A stretch of 64,000 nucleotides of DNA from Natronobacterium haloterrestre (GTDB lineage Archaea; Halobacteriota; Halobacteria; Halobacteriales; Natrialbaceae). Below the pieces are notes generated by a model, which ran no database searches, had not been told where the DNA came from, and was given only the letters and a program-made list of their open reading frames with translations. The stretch covers positions 372,001 through 436,000 of the forward strand of contig NZ_FOKW01000002.1 of assembly GCF_900112205.1 (NCBI RefSeq), written 5' to 3'. This document shows positions 43,113 through 51,966 of the stretch, one piece after another (the first letter of the stretch is position 1; each line of letters starts with the position of its first letter). Position numbers and translations under genes: made by a program.

Positions 43113-43892
43113 ATGACCGTCCGACTCACCGAACTCGTCGACCGGCTCGACGAGGAGCTACGAACCGACGACTACGCCGAGCTCGACGCCAGCGCGAACG
43201 GCCTCCAGGTCGGCCCCGACGATCTCGCGGTCGACCGCGTCGCCTTCGCCGTCGACGGCGTCGAGGCGACGTTCGAGCGAGCGATCGAGGCCGACGTGGA
43301 CGTCCTCGTCGTCCATCACGGACTCTCGTGGGGCGGTTTCGACCGCGTTACCGGCCGCACCTACGATCGGCTCGCGCCGCTGATCGAGAACGACGTCGCG
43401 CTGTACGTCTCCCACCTCCCGCTGGACGGCCACCAGGACCTGGGCAATGCCGCGGGCGTCGCCGACGTCCTCGGCCTCGAGAACCGTGCCCCGTTCGGCG
43501 AACTCGGCCCCGAGTACGTCGGCCAGCGCGGAACCGCAGTCGAGGCCTACTCGCCCGGGGAACTCCGGAACCGCCTCGAGTCCGAACTCGAGACCGGCGG
43601 CGAGTCGGTTCAGGTGCTCGACTTTGGCCCCGAACGGATCGAGGACGTGGCGATCGTCACCGGGAGCGGTACCGACTGGCTCGACGAGGCCGTCGACGCG
43701 GGCGTCGACGCGCTGGTGACGGGCGAAGGCAAGGGCAAGGTCTACCACGAGGCCCGGGAGGCCGGCATCACCGTCGCGCTGGCCGGCCACTACGCGACGG
43801 AGACGTTCGGCGTCCGGGCACTGCAGGATCTGGTCGAGGGGTGGGACGCCGACCTCGAGACGACCTACTTCGAGATTCCGACGGGACTGTAG
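43113..43892 (+). CDS. Nif3-like dinuclear metal-centre protein
   Basis: NIF3/YbgI features are clear: NGLQVG near residue 30, VLVVHHGLSWGG with the two His metal ligands near 70, YVSHLPLDGHQDLGNAAG with His and Asp near 100, VTGEGKGKVYHEAREAG, and LAGHYATETFGV near the C-terminus. It folds as a ring-shaped hexamer binding two metals per subunit. It is a GTP cyclohydrolase-like or hydrolase candidate whose real activity is unsettled. A CTTACA promoter element lies about 35 bases before the ATG. Confidence 0.9.
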   Translation: MTVRLTELVDRLDEELRTDDYAELDASANGLQVGPDDLAVDRVAFAVDGVEATFERAIEADVDVLVVHHGLSWGGFDRVTGRTYDRLAPLIENDVALYVSHLPLDGHQDLGNAAGVADVLGLENRAPFGELGPEYVGQRGTAVEAYSPGELRNRLESELETGGESVQVLDFGPERIEDVAIVTGSGTDWLDEAVDAGVDALVTGEGKGKVYHEAREAGITVALAGHYATETFGVRALQDLVEGWDADLETTYFEIPTGL

Positions 43893-44126
43893 CCGGCCCC
43901 GGTCGACCGTACTCGGCGGGGATTCGACCCTACCTCGGGTCGTCTCCGATCGGCGTTCGCCCCGGATCGCGCATGGAGATCTCGAGCTTGAATCGTTGAA
44001 CGGCGTTGTCAAAAACGGTAGTTTATCGCCCCTCGAGCGGCAATAAGGGTTATTTGGGCGGAATGACGATCTCATTATCGGATCGTATGTCTGTAACCGA
44101 TAGGGGAACGGTCGGGGTGCAGGTGC

Positions 44127-45761
44127 ATGAACATAGATAGCGTCGTCCCGAACAGGGTCCGACGACGGTACAGCGCGAAGATCGCCGCGGCACTCGGCTG
44201 CGTCGTCGTCGTGACGCTGGCCTTTGGCCTGCTCTTCGGCGCGTACATCCACGCGGGGCCGGAGGCCGAGGCTGCCGATCGGGCGACTGCCGCGGTGACC
44301 GGGCTCCTGGTCGTCTTCTTCATGAATCTCGGTCTGTTCGGGATCGTCATCGGTGGCAACACCGCACTCGCCCTCGATCGACTCGGCGGTCGGGCCGAGC
44401 GGATCGGGGACGGCGAGTTCGACGTCGACCTCGAGACCGGCCGGATCGACGAAGTGGGGCAACTCTACGACTCCGTCGCGGACATGCGGGATTCCCTCGA
44501 GGAGTCGCTCGAGGAACTCGAAGTCGAACAGGAACGCGCACAGGAGGCCCAGCGGGAGGCCGAACGCCGCGCCGACGAACTCGAGGAGGAACGACAGCGC
44601 GTCCAGGAGGCCCGCCGCGAGGTCGAGCGCAAGAACGAACGGCTCGTCGCGGAGGCCGAACGGTTCTCCGAGGTGATGGACGCCTGCGCCGACGGCGACC
44701 TCGACCGCCGACTCGAGCCGGAGATCGAGGACGAAGCGCTCGAGGCGATCGCGGACTCGTTCAACGAGATGCTCGACCGGATCGGCGACCTCGTCGCCGA
44801 GGTCCAGACGTCGGCCGAGACCGTCGAGGACGTCGCGACCGACCTCCAGACCTCGAGCGAGCAGATCCGGACAGCGAGTCAGGACGTCGCGGAGTCGGTC
44901 CAGGGGATCGCCGACGGTGCGGCCGAACAGACCGACGACCTCGATGCGGCCGCAAGCGAGGTCAGTGACCTCTCGGCCGCGACCGAGGAGGTCGCGGCGA
45001 CGACCTCCGAGATCGCCGAGCAGTCAGAGGAGGTCGCCTCGCTCGCCGACGAGGGCCAGGCGATGGCCTCCGAGGCGGCGGAAAACATCGACTCGCTGGT
45101 CGACACCACGGAGACGGTTGCAGAGACGGCCGAACAACTCGAGCGCGAGACCGAACAGATCGGCGAGATCATCGCCCTGATCGACGATATCGCGGACCAG
45201 ACGAACCTGCTCGCGCTGAACGCCTCGATCGAGGCTGCGACGGCGAACGCCGACGGTGACGGGTTCAGCGTGGTCGCCAACGAGATCAAGTCCCTCGCGG
45301 AGGAGACGATGGACGCCGTCGACGACATCGAGGCGACCCTCGAGTCGATCCGCGAGCGGACGGCGACGACGGCCGACGAGATCGCGACCGTCGACGAGGA
45401 GATGAAAACCACGGCGACGCTGGTCGCGGACCTCGAGTCCAAACAGGAGACGATCGCCGACGGGATCGGCCAGGTCGACGGCAGCATCCAGGAGATCGCG
45501 TCGACGGCCGACGATCAGGCGACCGCCGCCGAAGAACTGGCGACGATCGTCGACACCGTTGCCGACGTCTCGATGGAGACGAGCGACGAGGCCGAAGGGG
45601 CCGCCGCCGCCGCCGAGGAGACGACCGCGACGATCGACGAAGTGTCGACGACCGCGACGGACCTCGAGGACGACGCCCAGGCACTGCGGGAGTTGCTCGG
45701 GACGTTCACGATCGCCGCGGACCGCACGGCGACCGCCGCGTCACCGACCTCCGGAGCGTAG
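44127..45761 (+). CDS. Methyl-accepting chemotaxis transducer with minimal extracellular loop
   Basis: Two membrane helices (about residues 18-42 and 58-83) are joined by only about 15 residues. A HAMP region follows, with VDLETGRIDEVGQLYDSVADM. A Glu/Arg-rich coiled coil and a second HAMP-like unit (DGDLDRRLEPEIEDEALEAI) come next. The MCP signalling domain has the hairpin tip IGEIIALIDDIADQTNLLALNASIEAATA, typed in part. It should signal to CheA/CheW. With no ligand-binding domain outside the cell it may sense membrane state, the cytoplasm, or a partner protein as HtrI does with a sensory rhodopsin. No opsin gene is in the window. Confidence 0.92.
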   Translation: MNIDSVVPNRVRRRYSAKIAAALGCVVVVTLAFGLLFGAYIHAGPEAEAADRATAAVTGLLVVFFMNLGLFGIVIGGNTALALDRLGGRAERIGDGEFDVDLETGRIDEVGQLYDSVADMRDSLEESLEELEVEQERAQEAQREAERRADELEEERQRVQEARREVERKNERLVAEAERFSEVMDACADGDLDRRLEPEIEDEALEAIADSFNEMLDRIGDLVAEVQTSAETVEDVATDLQTSSEQIRTASQDVAESVQGIADGAAEQTDDLDAAASEVSDLSAATEEVAATTSEIAEQSEEVASLADEGQAMASEAAENIDSLVDTTETVAETAEQLERETEQIGEIIALIDDIADQTNLLALNASIEAATANADGDGFSVVANEIKSLAEETMDAVDDIEATLESIRERTATTADEIATVDEEMKTTATLVADLESKQETIADGIGQVDGSIQEIASTADDQATAAEELATIVDTVADVSMETSDEAEGAAAAAEETTATIDEVSTTATDLEDDAQALRELLGTFTIAADRTATAASPTSGA

Positions 45762-45810
45762 TCGGCTGATTCGAAGCGACACCCCCGTAAGCGACCGAAT
45801 TTTCTCTCGC

Positions 45811-46608
45811 CTACGTCGTCTCGAGTGCGTCCCGCTCGAGAGGCTCACCGTCAGCCCAGTAGCCGTCCAATCGGTCTTCGGCCCACGATCGCACGTCCGG
45901 ATCGTCCGTATCGATCGACGCCCGCAGGACGCCGTGTTCGTCCCGCAGGAGGAGGTACACCACGTCGTCGACGATCATCACGGCGAGCGGGATCGATTCG
46001 TCCCGCATCCGAACGGCGGTGCTGTCGGCTGCAAGCAGATCGCGGAGTCGCTCGCGCAGCACGGGTTCGTCGGCGAGCGCCTCGATCGCCTCCCGAGAAA
46101 AGACGCCGCGAAAGTCCGTCTCCCCCGCTGCGGCCCGTTGCTGGAGGGTCGTCAGGCCCTGTTCGTTGAAGGCGTGTGAGAAGGCCCGGACCTCGTCGGC
46201 GCTTCGGAGCAAGGCGAGCAACCGCTGGAGCGGTGCGTTCGGCCGGGTCTGTGTCGGAACGGTGATCGTCGCGTCCGCGAGCCGCCGGATATCGAAAGTA
46301 AGAGCCTCGGTCGGAACGTAGTCGACGACGTTCCGCAGTTTTCGTTCCGTCTCGACGATCCCCTGCAGGTCGGCGAACCCCTCGGCAACGAGGCGACCCG
46401 TCGCCGTCGCCCCGTACTCACTGCCGTCCCTGGTGATCCACGACCGGTCGTCGAAGTCCCCAAGAATCCGGCCGAGCGTCGCCTGGGACGCCCCCGTTTC
46501 GTGGGCTAACTCGGTCCGGGTGTATCGATCCTCGGACAGCAGCCTCAGGACCTCGACCCGGTTCGACGAGAGCGCGAGGAACTCGATCTCCTCGAGCGTC
46601 GATTCCAT
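45811..46608 (-). CDS. Winged-helix regulator with FilR1-type C-terminal domain
   Basis: The N-terminal winged helix (NRVEVLRLLSEDRYTRTELAHETGASQATLGRIL, typed in part) is followed by a wing with YGATATGRLVAEGF. The C-terminal ~170 residues (VVDYVPTEALTFDIRRLADA, RAFSHAFNEQGLTTLQQRA, DSTAVRMRDESIPLAVMIVDD) match the FilR1 middle domain, also called DUF1724. This may sense a metabolite. It is divergent from an EamA exporter, and a perfect palindrome lies in front of its start, so autorepression and control of the exporter are likely. Confidence 0.83.
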   Translation of the reverse strand: MESTLEEIEFLALSSNRVEVLRLLSEDRYTRTELAHETGASQATLGRILGDFDDRSWITRDGSEYGATATGRLVAEGFADLQGIVETERKLRNVVDYVPTEALTFDIRRLADATITVPTQTRPNAPLQRLLALLRSADEVRAFSHAFNEQGLTTLQQRAAAGETDFRGVFSREAIEALADEPVLRERLRDLLAADSTAVRMRDESIPLAVMIVDDVVYLLLRDEHGVLRASIDTDDPDVRSWAEDRLDGYWADGEPLERDALETT

Positions 46609-46646
46609 GCGCCCGCTCGGTCCTCCGTGGCCATACCCTTTTCGTA

Positions 46647-46665
46647 CCGTGAAACTCTTTCACGG
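46647..46665. promoter_or_regulatory. Perfect palindrome, probable operator of the FilR1 regulator
   Basis: CCGTGAAA-CTC-TTTCACGG has eight-base arms and a three-base spacer. It lies 38 bases upstream of the regulator start and 165 bases upstream of the exporter start. It sits just beyond the presumed TATA box of the regulator gene, a usual place for operators. Confidence 0.6.
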
Positions 46666-46830
46666 CACGAACCGTACGCGCCCCCCGATCGTTTTTCTTG
46701 CCACGAAATATTTTCTGAACGAAACTATAGGCTTGGCAGCCGTAGCCGAAGATACGATGACTACCACGCTCTCCGCGCCGACGCCTTCCCGATCGGCGCA
46801 CCGTCTTCGCTTCGAGGTGATTCTCGAGTG

Positions 46831-47808
46831 ATGGATCGTCGCTCGCTGTGCTTTTTCGCCCTCGCGAGCCTGTTCTTCGGCGGAACCTTCGTCGCGGCGA
46901 AGGCGGGCCTGGAGTACTTCCCGCCGCTTCTGTTCGTGGCCCTGCGGTTCGATCTCGCGGCGGTGCTCCTGCTCGGATACGTCGTTCTGACGTCCTCGCG
47001 TGCGGAACTACTCCCGTCGACGCGGGGAGACGTCGTGGGGATCCTCGCGACCGGCGGGCTCGTGATCGGGCTGGCCAACGCCCTGCTGTTCGTCGGTCAG
47101 CAGTACGCGACCAGCGCGGTCGGTGCGATCGTCTTCAGTCTCAACCCGATCCTGACGCCCGTCTTCGCCGCCGTGCTCCTCTCGGACGAGCGCCTCTCCG
47201 TCCGGGGCGGAGTCGGGATGGGACTCGGCCTCGTCGGCGTCGCGCTCGTCGTCAGTCCCGACCCCGCGATGCTGGTCGGCGGGGACGCCGTCGGCAGGTC
47301 GATCCTCTTTGCCGGAGCCGTAAGCGCCGCCTTCGGAGCCGTCCTCATTCGGCGGGCCGAACCGACGATCTCGAGTACGGTCCGGATCGCCTGGGGACTT
47401 CCCCTCGCTGCCCTGCTCACCCACGGCCTCTCGTGGTCGACCGGCGAATCACCGGGGTCGATCGCCTGGACGCTCGAGGCGGTCGTCGCGCTGGCGTACG
47501 TCAGCGTGTTCGCCGGCGTCCTCGCCTACGTCGCCTACTTCGCGCTGCTCGACGCGACCGGTGCGATCCGCGCGAACCTGGTATTCTACGTCGTTCCGGC
47601 CGTCTCGACGCTGGGTGGGTGGGCGCTGCTGGGGGAAACGATCGCCACGAGCGCGATCTTCGGGTTCCTGGCGATCGTCGCCGGATTCGCGGTGATCGGC
47701 AGCGGATCGGTCGATCCGCGTGCCCGGTTCCGGGCCGTCGTTCGGCCGGGAGCCGACGACCGCTCGTCGTCCGTGTCCGAGGAAGCGCGCGGTCCCGGGG
47801 CCGACTGA
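46831..47808 (+). CDS. EamA-family (DMT) transporter
   Basis: Ten membrane helices fall in two EamA halves. The first has FFGGTFVAAKAGLEYFPPLLF, typed in part, and GQQYATSAVGAIVFSLNPILTP. The second has GAIRANLVFYVVPAVSTLGGW and ETIATSAIFGFLAIVAGF. These permeases mostly export small metabolites such as amino acids. The start is the ATG at 46831; a GTG one codon upstream is equally possible. The divergent FilR1 regulator probably controls it. The tail is Asp/Arg-rich. Confidence 0.88.
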   Translation: MDRRSLCFFALASLFFGGTFVAAKAGLEYFPPLLFVALRFDLAAVLLLGYVVLTSSRAELLPSTRGDVVGILATGGLVIGLANALLFVGQQYATSAVGAIVFSLNPILTPVFAAVLLSDERLSVRGGVGMGLGLVGVALVVSPDPAMLVGGDAVGRSILFAGAVSAAFGAVLIRRAEPTISSTVRIAWGLPLAALLTHGLSWSTGESPGSIAWTLEAVVALAYVSVFAGVLAYVAYFALLDATGAIRANLVFYVVPAVSTLGGWALLGETIATSAIFGFLAIVAGFAVIGSGSVDPRARFRAVVRPGADDRSSSVSEEARGPGAD

Positions 47809-47916
47809 CGATTCTACCCGTCGCCACCCTTGAGAACGCCAGCCGACCGCTCAACCCGCGTAGCCGCCTACCGCGGCTACCGTCGACCCCCCATTCGAGT
47901 CGGCGGCCGAGGACGC

Positions 47917-48990
47917 ATGTCGCATCCGGACTACGAACTCCACGAACGGCTCGAACGGCTCTCGAACACGTCCGCGGACCGGGACGTCCTCGTCACGCTC
48001 GCGGTTCCGCCGAACGAGTCGATCGGCGAGGTACGCCGGCCCGTCGAAACGGACTACGCCGAAGCGACGCAACTCGACGAACGGACGTTCCCCGAGCCCC
48101 TCGCCGACGCCCTCGAGAGCGTCCGGAGCCTGCTGAGCGAGTACGAGGAGATCCCCGAGACCGGGCTCGCCGTCTACGCGGGCGTCGTCGACGGCGACCT
48201 CGTTACGGCCACGTTCGACGACCTCCCCGTCCCGATCGACGACCACACCTACGCCCATGCCACCGAGTTCGATCTCGAACCGATCGAGGGCATCAGGCCT
48301 CCGGACCGCACGCACGGCCTGCTCGTCGTCGAGCGGAGCGGGGCGGCGCTCGGACGCCTCGACGACGGCGTCGAGGCAGTCGAGTCGTTCGACAGCGACG
48401 TCCCCGGGAAGTCGAGCGCCGGCGGGCAGTCGGCGGAGCGGTTCGAACGCGACCGCGAACGCCGGAAACGGGCGTTCTTCGACGAGGTCGCCGAGCGGGC
48501 GGCACTCGAGTTCCTCGAGGGCGACCCCGTCGACGGCGTGCTGCTCGGCGGCACGACGGGGACGGTCGAACGGTTCCGCGAGGAGGCCGACCTCGCTCCC
48601 GGCCTCGAGGAGCGACTACTCGGCGAGTTCGCGGTCGAGTACGCCACGGAACAGGGGCTGCGGGAACTCGCCGAGAAAGGGGAGTCGGCGCTCGAGGAAC
48701 GGGACCGCCGCGAGGCCCGCGACGCGCTCGACTCGTTTTTCGACGGCGTCGGCGGGGACGAACCGGTCGCGTACGGCGGGGAGGAGGTCGACGAGGCCCT
48801 CGAGTACGACGCGGTGGAGACGCTGTTGCTCTCGACGGCCCTCGAGGGCGACCGCATCCAGCGGTTCGGGGACCGGACGACCGAGCAGGGTGGCTCGGCG
48901 GTCGTCGTCCCGGACGACTTCCCGGCGGGGAACCGGTTCGTCGAGGCGTTCGACGGGATCGGCGCACTCCTGCGTTTCCCGATCGAGTAA
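47917..48990 (+). CDS. Stand-alone eRF1 paralogue with GGQ motif (Vms1/baeRF-like)
   Basis: The 357-residue protein has a release-factor-type middle domain with SSAGGQSAERFERDRERR at about residues 168-185. There the GGQ would position water at peptidyl-tRNA. An eRF1-domain-3-like C-terminus (YDAVETLLLSTALEGDRIQRFGD and SAVVVPDDFPAGNRFVEAFDGIGALLRF, typed in part) follows. The stop-codon-reading NIKS domain is missing; the N-terminal ~130 residues are shorter and different. Archaeal Vms1/Ankzf1-like proteins of this class are candidates for clearing stalled peptidyl-tRNA during ribosome quality control. That role is inferred. Confidence 0.82.
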   Translation: MSHPDYELHERLERLSNTSADRDVLVTLAVPPNESIGEVRRPVETDYAEATQLDERTFPEPLADALESVRSLLSEYEEIPETGLAVYAGVVDGDLVTATFDDLPVPIDDHTYAHATEFDLEPIEGIRPPDRTHGLLVVERSGAALGRLDDGVEAVESFDSDVPGKSSAGGQSAERFERDRERRKRAFFDEVAERAALEFLEGDPVDGVLLGGTTGTVERFREEADLAPGLEERLLGEFAVEYATEQGLRELAEKGESALEERDRREARDALDSFFDGVGGDEPVAYGGEEVDEALEYDAVETLLLSTALEGDRIQRFGDRTTEQGGSAVVVPDDFPAGNRFVEAFDGIGALLRFPIE

Positions 48991-49098
48991 CCACGCGACC
49001 CAGGTCCTATCGGTTCCGTTAGTATGACTGGAATAAGATAGGTCTCCTCGAGACTGACGATCGGCTCGAGGCACACGACTCGAACGTCGGTCGTCGAA

Positions 49099-49731
49099 TC
49101 ACTCGCCGGTCGACTGACAGTCGCACCCGCCCTGGTCGAGCAGGTCCCTGATCGTGTACTGGGTCTTGCAGTCCTCGCAGGTGATCGTGACGTTGACGAG
49201 GACGTTGAACTCGCCGACCTCGAGCACGCCGCTTCGCTCGAGCTGTTCGACCGTGTCTTCGGTGACCGCGGCGGTCCGGTTCCGCAGCGCCCCGAGTTTG
49301 TCCCTGCTTCGCTCGAGCCGTTCCTCGTCGCTCGGACTCTCGAGTGACGCCTCGAGGCAGTCCGTCAGGTGGTTGTAGACGGTCTGGTGGGAGACGAAGT
49401 CGCTCTCGACGTCTTCCACGGGGACGGCATCGCGCTCCAGTTCCTTGCGGGTCTGGACTCGAGTCCCGCTGCTGACGTCGTCGTCCGTCAGCAGTCGGTA
49501 CGTGTTCTCGACTTCGCCGTCCTTGTATCCCAGTCCGGCATCGTCGAGCGCGGCGGCGAGCACCCGCTTGTTCACGTGTTCCGCGAGGTCGCGGGTGCTG
49601 TATCGCTCGTCCGTCTCGTCGGTCCAGCGGCGAACGAGGTCGTCGTCGAGGTCGGCGAGCCCGTACCGGTCTGCGACGCGTCCGACCTTGCATCCGCACG
49701 TCTCGCTCGACCCCTCGTCGGATTGGCTCAC
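49099..49731 (-). CDS. rdfA: Rod-determining factor RdfA
   Basis: The 210-residue protein has an N-terminal ETCGCKVGRVADRYGL, a central helical YSTRDLAEHVNKRVLAAALDDAGLGY, and the C-terminal pattern VNVTITCEDCKTQYTIRDLLDQGGCDC, typed in part. The terminal four cysteines should bind zinc. It matches the haloarchaeal RdfA family, which in Haloferax is needed for rod-shaped cells. It has no membrane segment. The mechanism is unknown, and binding to DNA or cytoskeleton regulators is possible. Confidence 0.85.
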   Translation of the reverse strand: MSQSDEGSSETCGCKVGRVADRYGLADLDDDLVRRWTDETDERYSTRDLAEHVNKRVLAAALDDAGLGYKDGEVENTYRLLTDDDVSSGTRVQTRKELERDAVPVEDVESDFVSHQTVYNHLTDCLEASLESPSDEERLERSRDKLGALRNRTAAVTEDTVEQLERSGVLEVGEFNVLVNVTITCEDCKTQYTIRDLLDQGGCDCQSTGE

Positions 49732-49904
49732 CCTCGAGGGTCGTCGCTCCCCAGTAAAAAGGTTCGGGGTTTACAGTGATACGTTCGTAACGGGCCGGCG
49801 GTCGTCCAGGACGGTGATGTGGACGACGTATCCATACACTATCGGACAGTTTCATAGAAAGATTTGAATGGTTATGTGTAGGCCTGTGGTCGAATCCGGC
49901 GCTT

Positions 49905-51293
49905 TCACCCCTTCCGCCCGCGACCGGAGTCGGCCGGGGAGCCGACCACGATCGCCCGCAGATCGTTGACGTTCGTTCCCGTCGGCCCCGTTCGGACGAC
50001 GGCCTCGGCCCCCTCGAGCACGGAACGCACGTCGTTGCCCTCGAGAGCGGATCTCCCCGCCCGCTCGGGAACCGTCGTCGCGTCGGCGATCGCCCCCGCG
50101 ACGTCGGTGGCGCCGTCGATTCCGTCCGTGTCGACCGCCGAGACGACGACACCCCCGTCGTCACGATCCAGTGCGAGCGCGCCGGCGAGGACGAACTCCT
50201 GGTTGGGGCCGCCCCGGCCGTGGTCGTCGGCGAGGGTCACCGTCGTTTCGCCTCCCGAGAGAAGTACCGCGGGCGGTTCGACCGGCGAGCCGTGTTCCCG
50301 ACACTCCTCGCCGATCGCGACGTGGGTGAGCGCGGCCTCCCGGGCCTCGCCGCGGACGCCCGAGGCGAGCACCAGCGGCTCGTAGCCCCGTTCGGCCGCG
50401 ACGTCGGCGGCCGCCTCGAGTGCAGTCCGACCGTTGCCGATGACCCGGACGTCGGTCCGATCGAAGGCTGGATCGTCCGCGGTCGGCGTCTCGGGGTGGT
50501 CGCCGTCCGCTCCCCCACGGAGGTATTTACGTACCGAATCGGGGACCTCGAGGTCGTAGCGATCGAGGACCGCGAGCGCGTCGGCGTACGTCGAAGGATC
50601 GGGGACGGTCGGACCGCTGGCGATCACGCTCGGATCGTCACCGACGACGTCGCTGATGGGCAGGGTAAGGACGGTCGCCGGTGCGGCGACGCGTGCGAGG
50701 CGGCCGCCCTTGATCGCCGAACAGTGTTTCCGGACGGCGTTGATCTCGTCGATCGAAGCCCCGCAGGCGAGCAGTTCCTCGGTCACCACACGGAGGTCGT
50801 CGATCGACAGCGGTTCGGCCGGAGCCGCAAACAGCGCGCTGCCGCCGCCGGTGATGGCGGCGACGACCAGGTCGTTCGCTCCCGCGCTTCGGGCGCGCTC
50901 GAGGACGGTCCGGGTACTCTCGACGCCTCTCGGGCTCGGAACCGGGTGGTCCCCCTCGAGCACGTCGACGACGGACGTCTCGACCGGGTCGTCGGTGACC
51001 ACCGCACCGCCCGTCAGTCGATCGCCGAACGCCCCCTCGAGAGCCGCCGCGAAGTGACCGGCGGCGTTCCCGGCACCCACGAGAACGACGTCGTCGTACG
51101 TCTCGAGGTCGTATTCGGTGCAACGGCCCTCGACATCCGTGACCGAGAGGGTCCCCGTCGAGACCGAGACTCGGCGTCGCACGAGGGTTTCGGGTCGAGC
51201 GGCTTCGATGCCTCGCCGCAGACACTCGAGGGCAGTGTCGTAGGCGTCGGGGTCGTCCGTCGGGATTCGTTCCGGGCGGTCGATCTCGAGCAT
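49905..51293 (-). CDS. Glycerate 2-kinase (DUF4147/MOFRL family)
   Basis: The 462-residue protein has the class II glycerate kinase pattern: VVLVGAGNAAGHFAAALE, GDHPVPSPRGVESTR, VVAAITGGGSALFAAP, VRKHCSAIKGGRLAR, and the C-terminal MOFRL domain with LLSGGETTVTL, GGPNQEFVLAGAL and VSAVDTDGIDGATDVAGA. It phosphorylates glycerate to 2-phosphoglycerate, feeding lower glycolysis. I used the ATG at 51291-51293, with another in-frame ATG at 51318-51320. It is divergent from an IclR regulator across a long noncoding region. Confidence 0.88.
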   Translation of the reverse strand: MLEIDRPERIPTDDPDAYDTALECLRRGIEAARPETLVRRRVSVSTGTLSVTDVEGRCTEYDLETYDDVVLVGAGNAAGHFAAALEGAFGDRLTGGAVVTDDPVETSVVDVLEGDHPVPSPRGVESTRTVLERARSAGANDLVVAAITGGGSALFAAPAEPLSIDDLRVVTEELLACGASIDEINAVRKHCSAIKGGRLARVAAPATVLTLPISDVVGDDPSVIASGPTVPDPSTYADALAVLDRYDLEVPDSVRKYLRGGADGDHPETPTADDPAFDRTDVRVIGNGRTALEAAADVAAERGYEPLVLASGVRGEAREAALTHVAIGEECREHGSPVEPPAVLLSGGETTVTLADDHGRGGPNQEFVLAGALALDRDDGGVVVSAVDTDGIDGATDVAGAIADATTVPERAGRSALEGNDVRSVLEGAEAVVRTGPTGTNVNDLRAIVVGSPADSGRGRKG

Positions 51294-51539
51294 GTCTGGG
51301 GGTGCGGCGACGACGATCATGTATCTACTGGGCCCATGGCTGGGTGGACTCGCTCGAGGGGGCAGTTGGCGTCCTGTAACGAACGGCGATCTCCACTGTA
51401 TCTTATATTATAGGATATACAATAATGGAAACAGGGAATGGGTTCTAAATGTGTATTTGGCCGGCAAATCGGAAGGAAACTACGTGACTAATTCGTGTTA
51501 GATCTGGACCGACTACGAACAGTGAAACGTTCTGATTCG

Positions 51540-51585
51540 CGACCTCGTTCGTCACAACTGAGCCCTCGATCTCGTTCGTCACAAC
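51540..51585. repeat. Pair of direct repeats, candidate regulator sites
   Basis: CGACCTCGTTCGTCACAAC at 51540-51558 and CGATCTCGTTCGTCACAAC at 51567-51585 differ at one of 19 bases. They begin 27 bases apart. Their position mid-way in the divergent control region suggests protein-binding sites. Confidence 0.6.
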
Positions 51586-51907
51586 GGTAATGAACCGTGA
51601 TTTTCTTACGTAGGTACGGTTGTAATCCGCGGGTGATCAGCGACGTTTCGAGTATACCGGATACGATTTCGAGTCGTAACCTGCCCTTCGGTAGTGTTTC
51701 GGGCAGCAAATGAACTGAGGTATACGATATCGGCATCTCCGGCCTACCCGGAAACATTACGTGGAACCGACTCGAGCGACGCGGTACTGCTCGAGTTCGG
51801 AATCGACTCGGTTCCGATCCAACCGCTGATTTCGGCGTCTTTGTACCGTAACGACGATCGGTTCGATTCTCGTCCGCCTGAGTTCGAAGCGCGAGCGGTC
51901 GGGTCTG

Positions 51908-51923
51908 CCGGAGAAATTTCCGG
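51908..51923. promoter_or_regulatory. Palindrome resembling an IclR operator
   Basis: CCGGA-GAAATT-TCCGG lies about 44 bases upstream of the IclR ATG, just before a CTTCTTAG TATA-like element. Many IclR proteins bind a GGAAAT..ATTTCC-type palindrome, which this site resembles, so autorepression is likely. Confidence 0.55.
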
Positions 51924-51966
51924 TAGAGCCGAAACACTTCTTAGCCCGTGGACACGTGTCGTTTTC

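Larger units (their letters stand above)
51294..51966. other. 673-base noncoding region between gckA-type gene and IclR gene
   Basis: No credible gene is present; open frames here are short, off-composition and lack conserved character. The region holds an AT palindrome at 51399-51417, a pair of 19-base direct repeats at 51540-51558 and 51567-51585, and a CCGGA/TCCGG palindrome at 51908-51923. It is probably the shared control region for the divergent glycerate kinase and IclR genes. Confidence 0.55.

Noticed and set aside
51488-51937. A 149-codon open frame on the minus strand in the IclR upstream region
   Set aside because: The translation is Arg/Ser-rich with no hydrophobic core and no conserved motif. 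It crosses the candidate operators, so it is best explained as a chance open frame.
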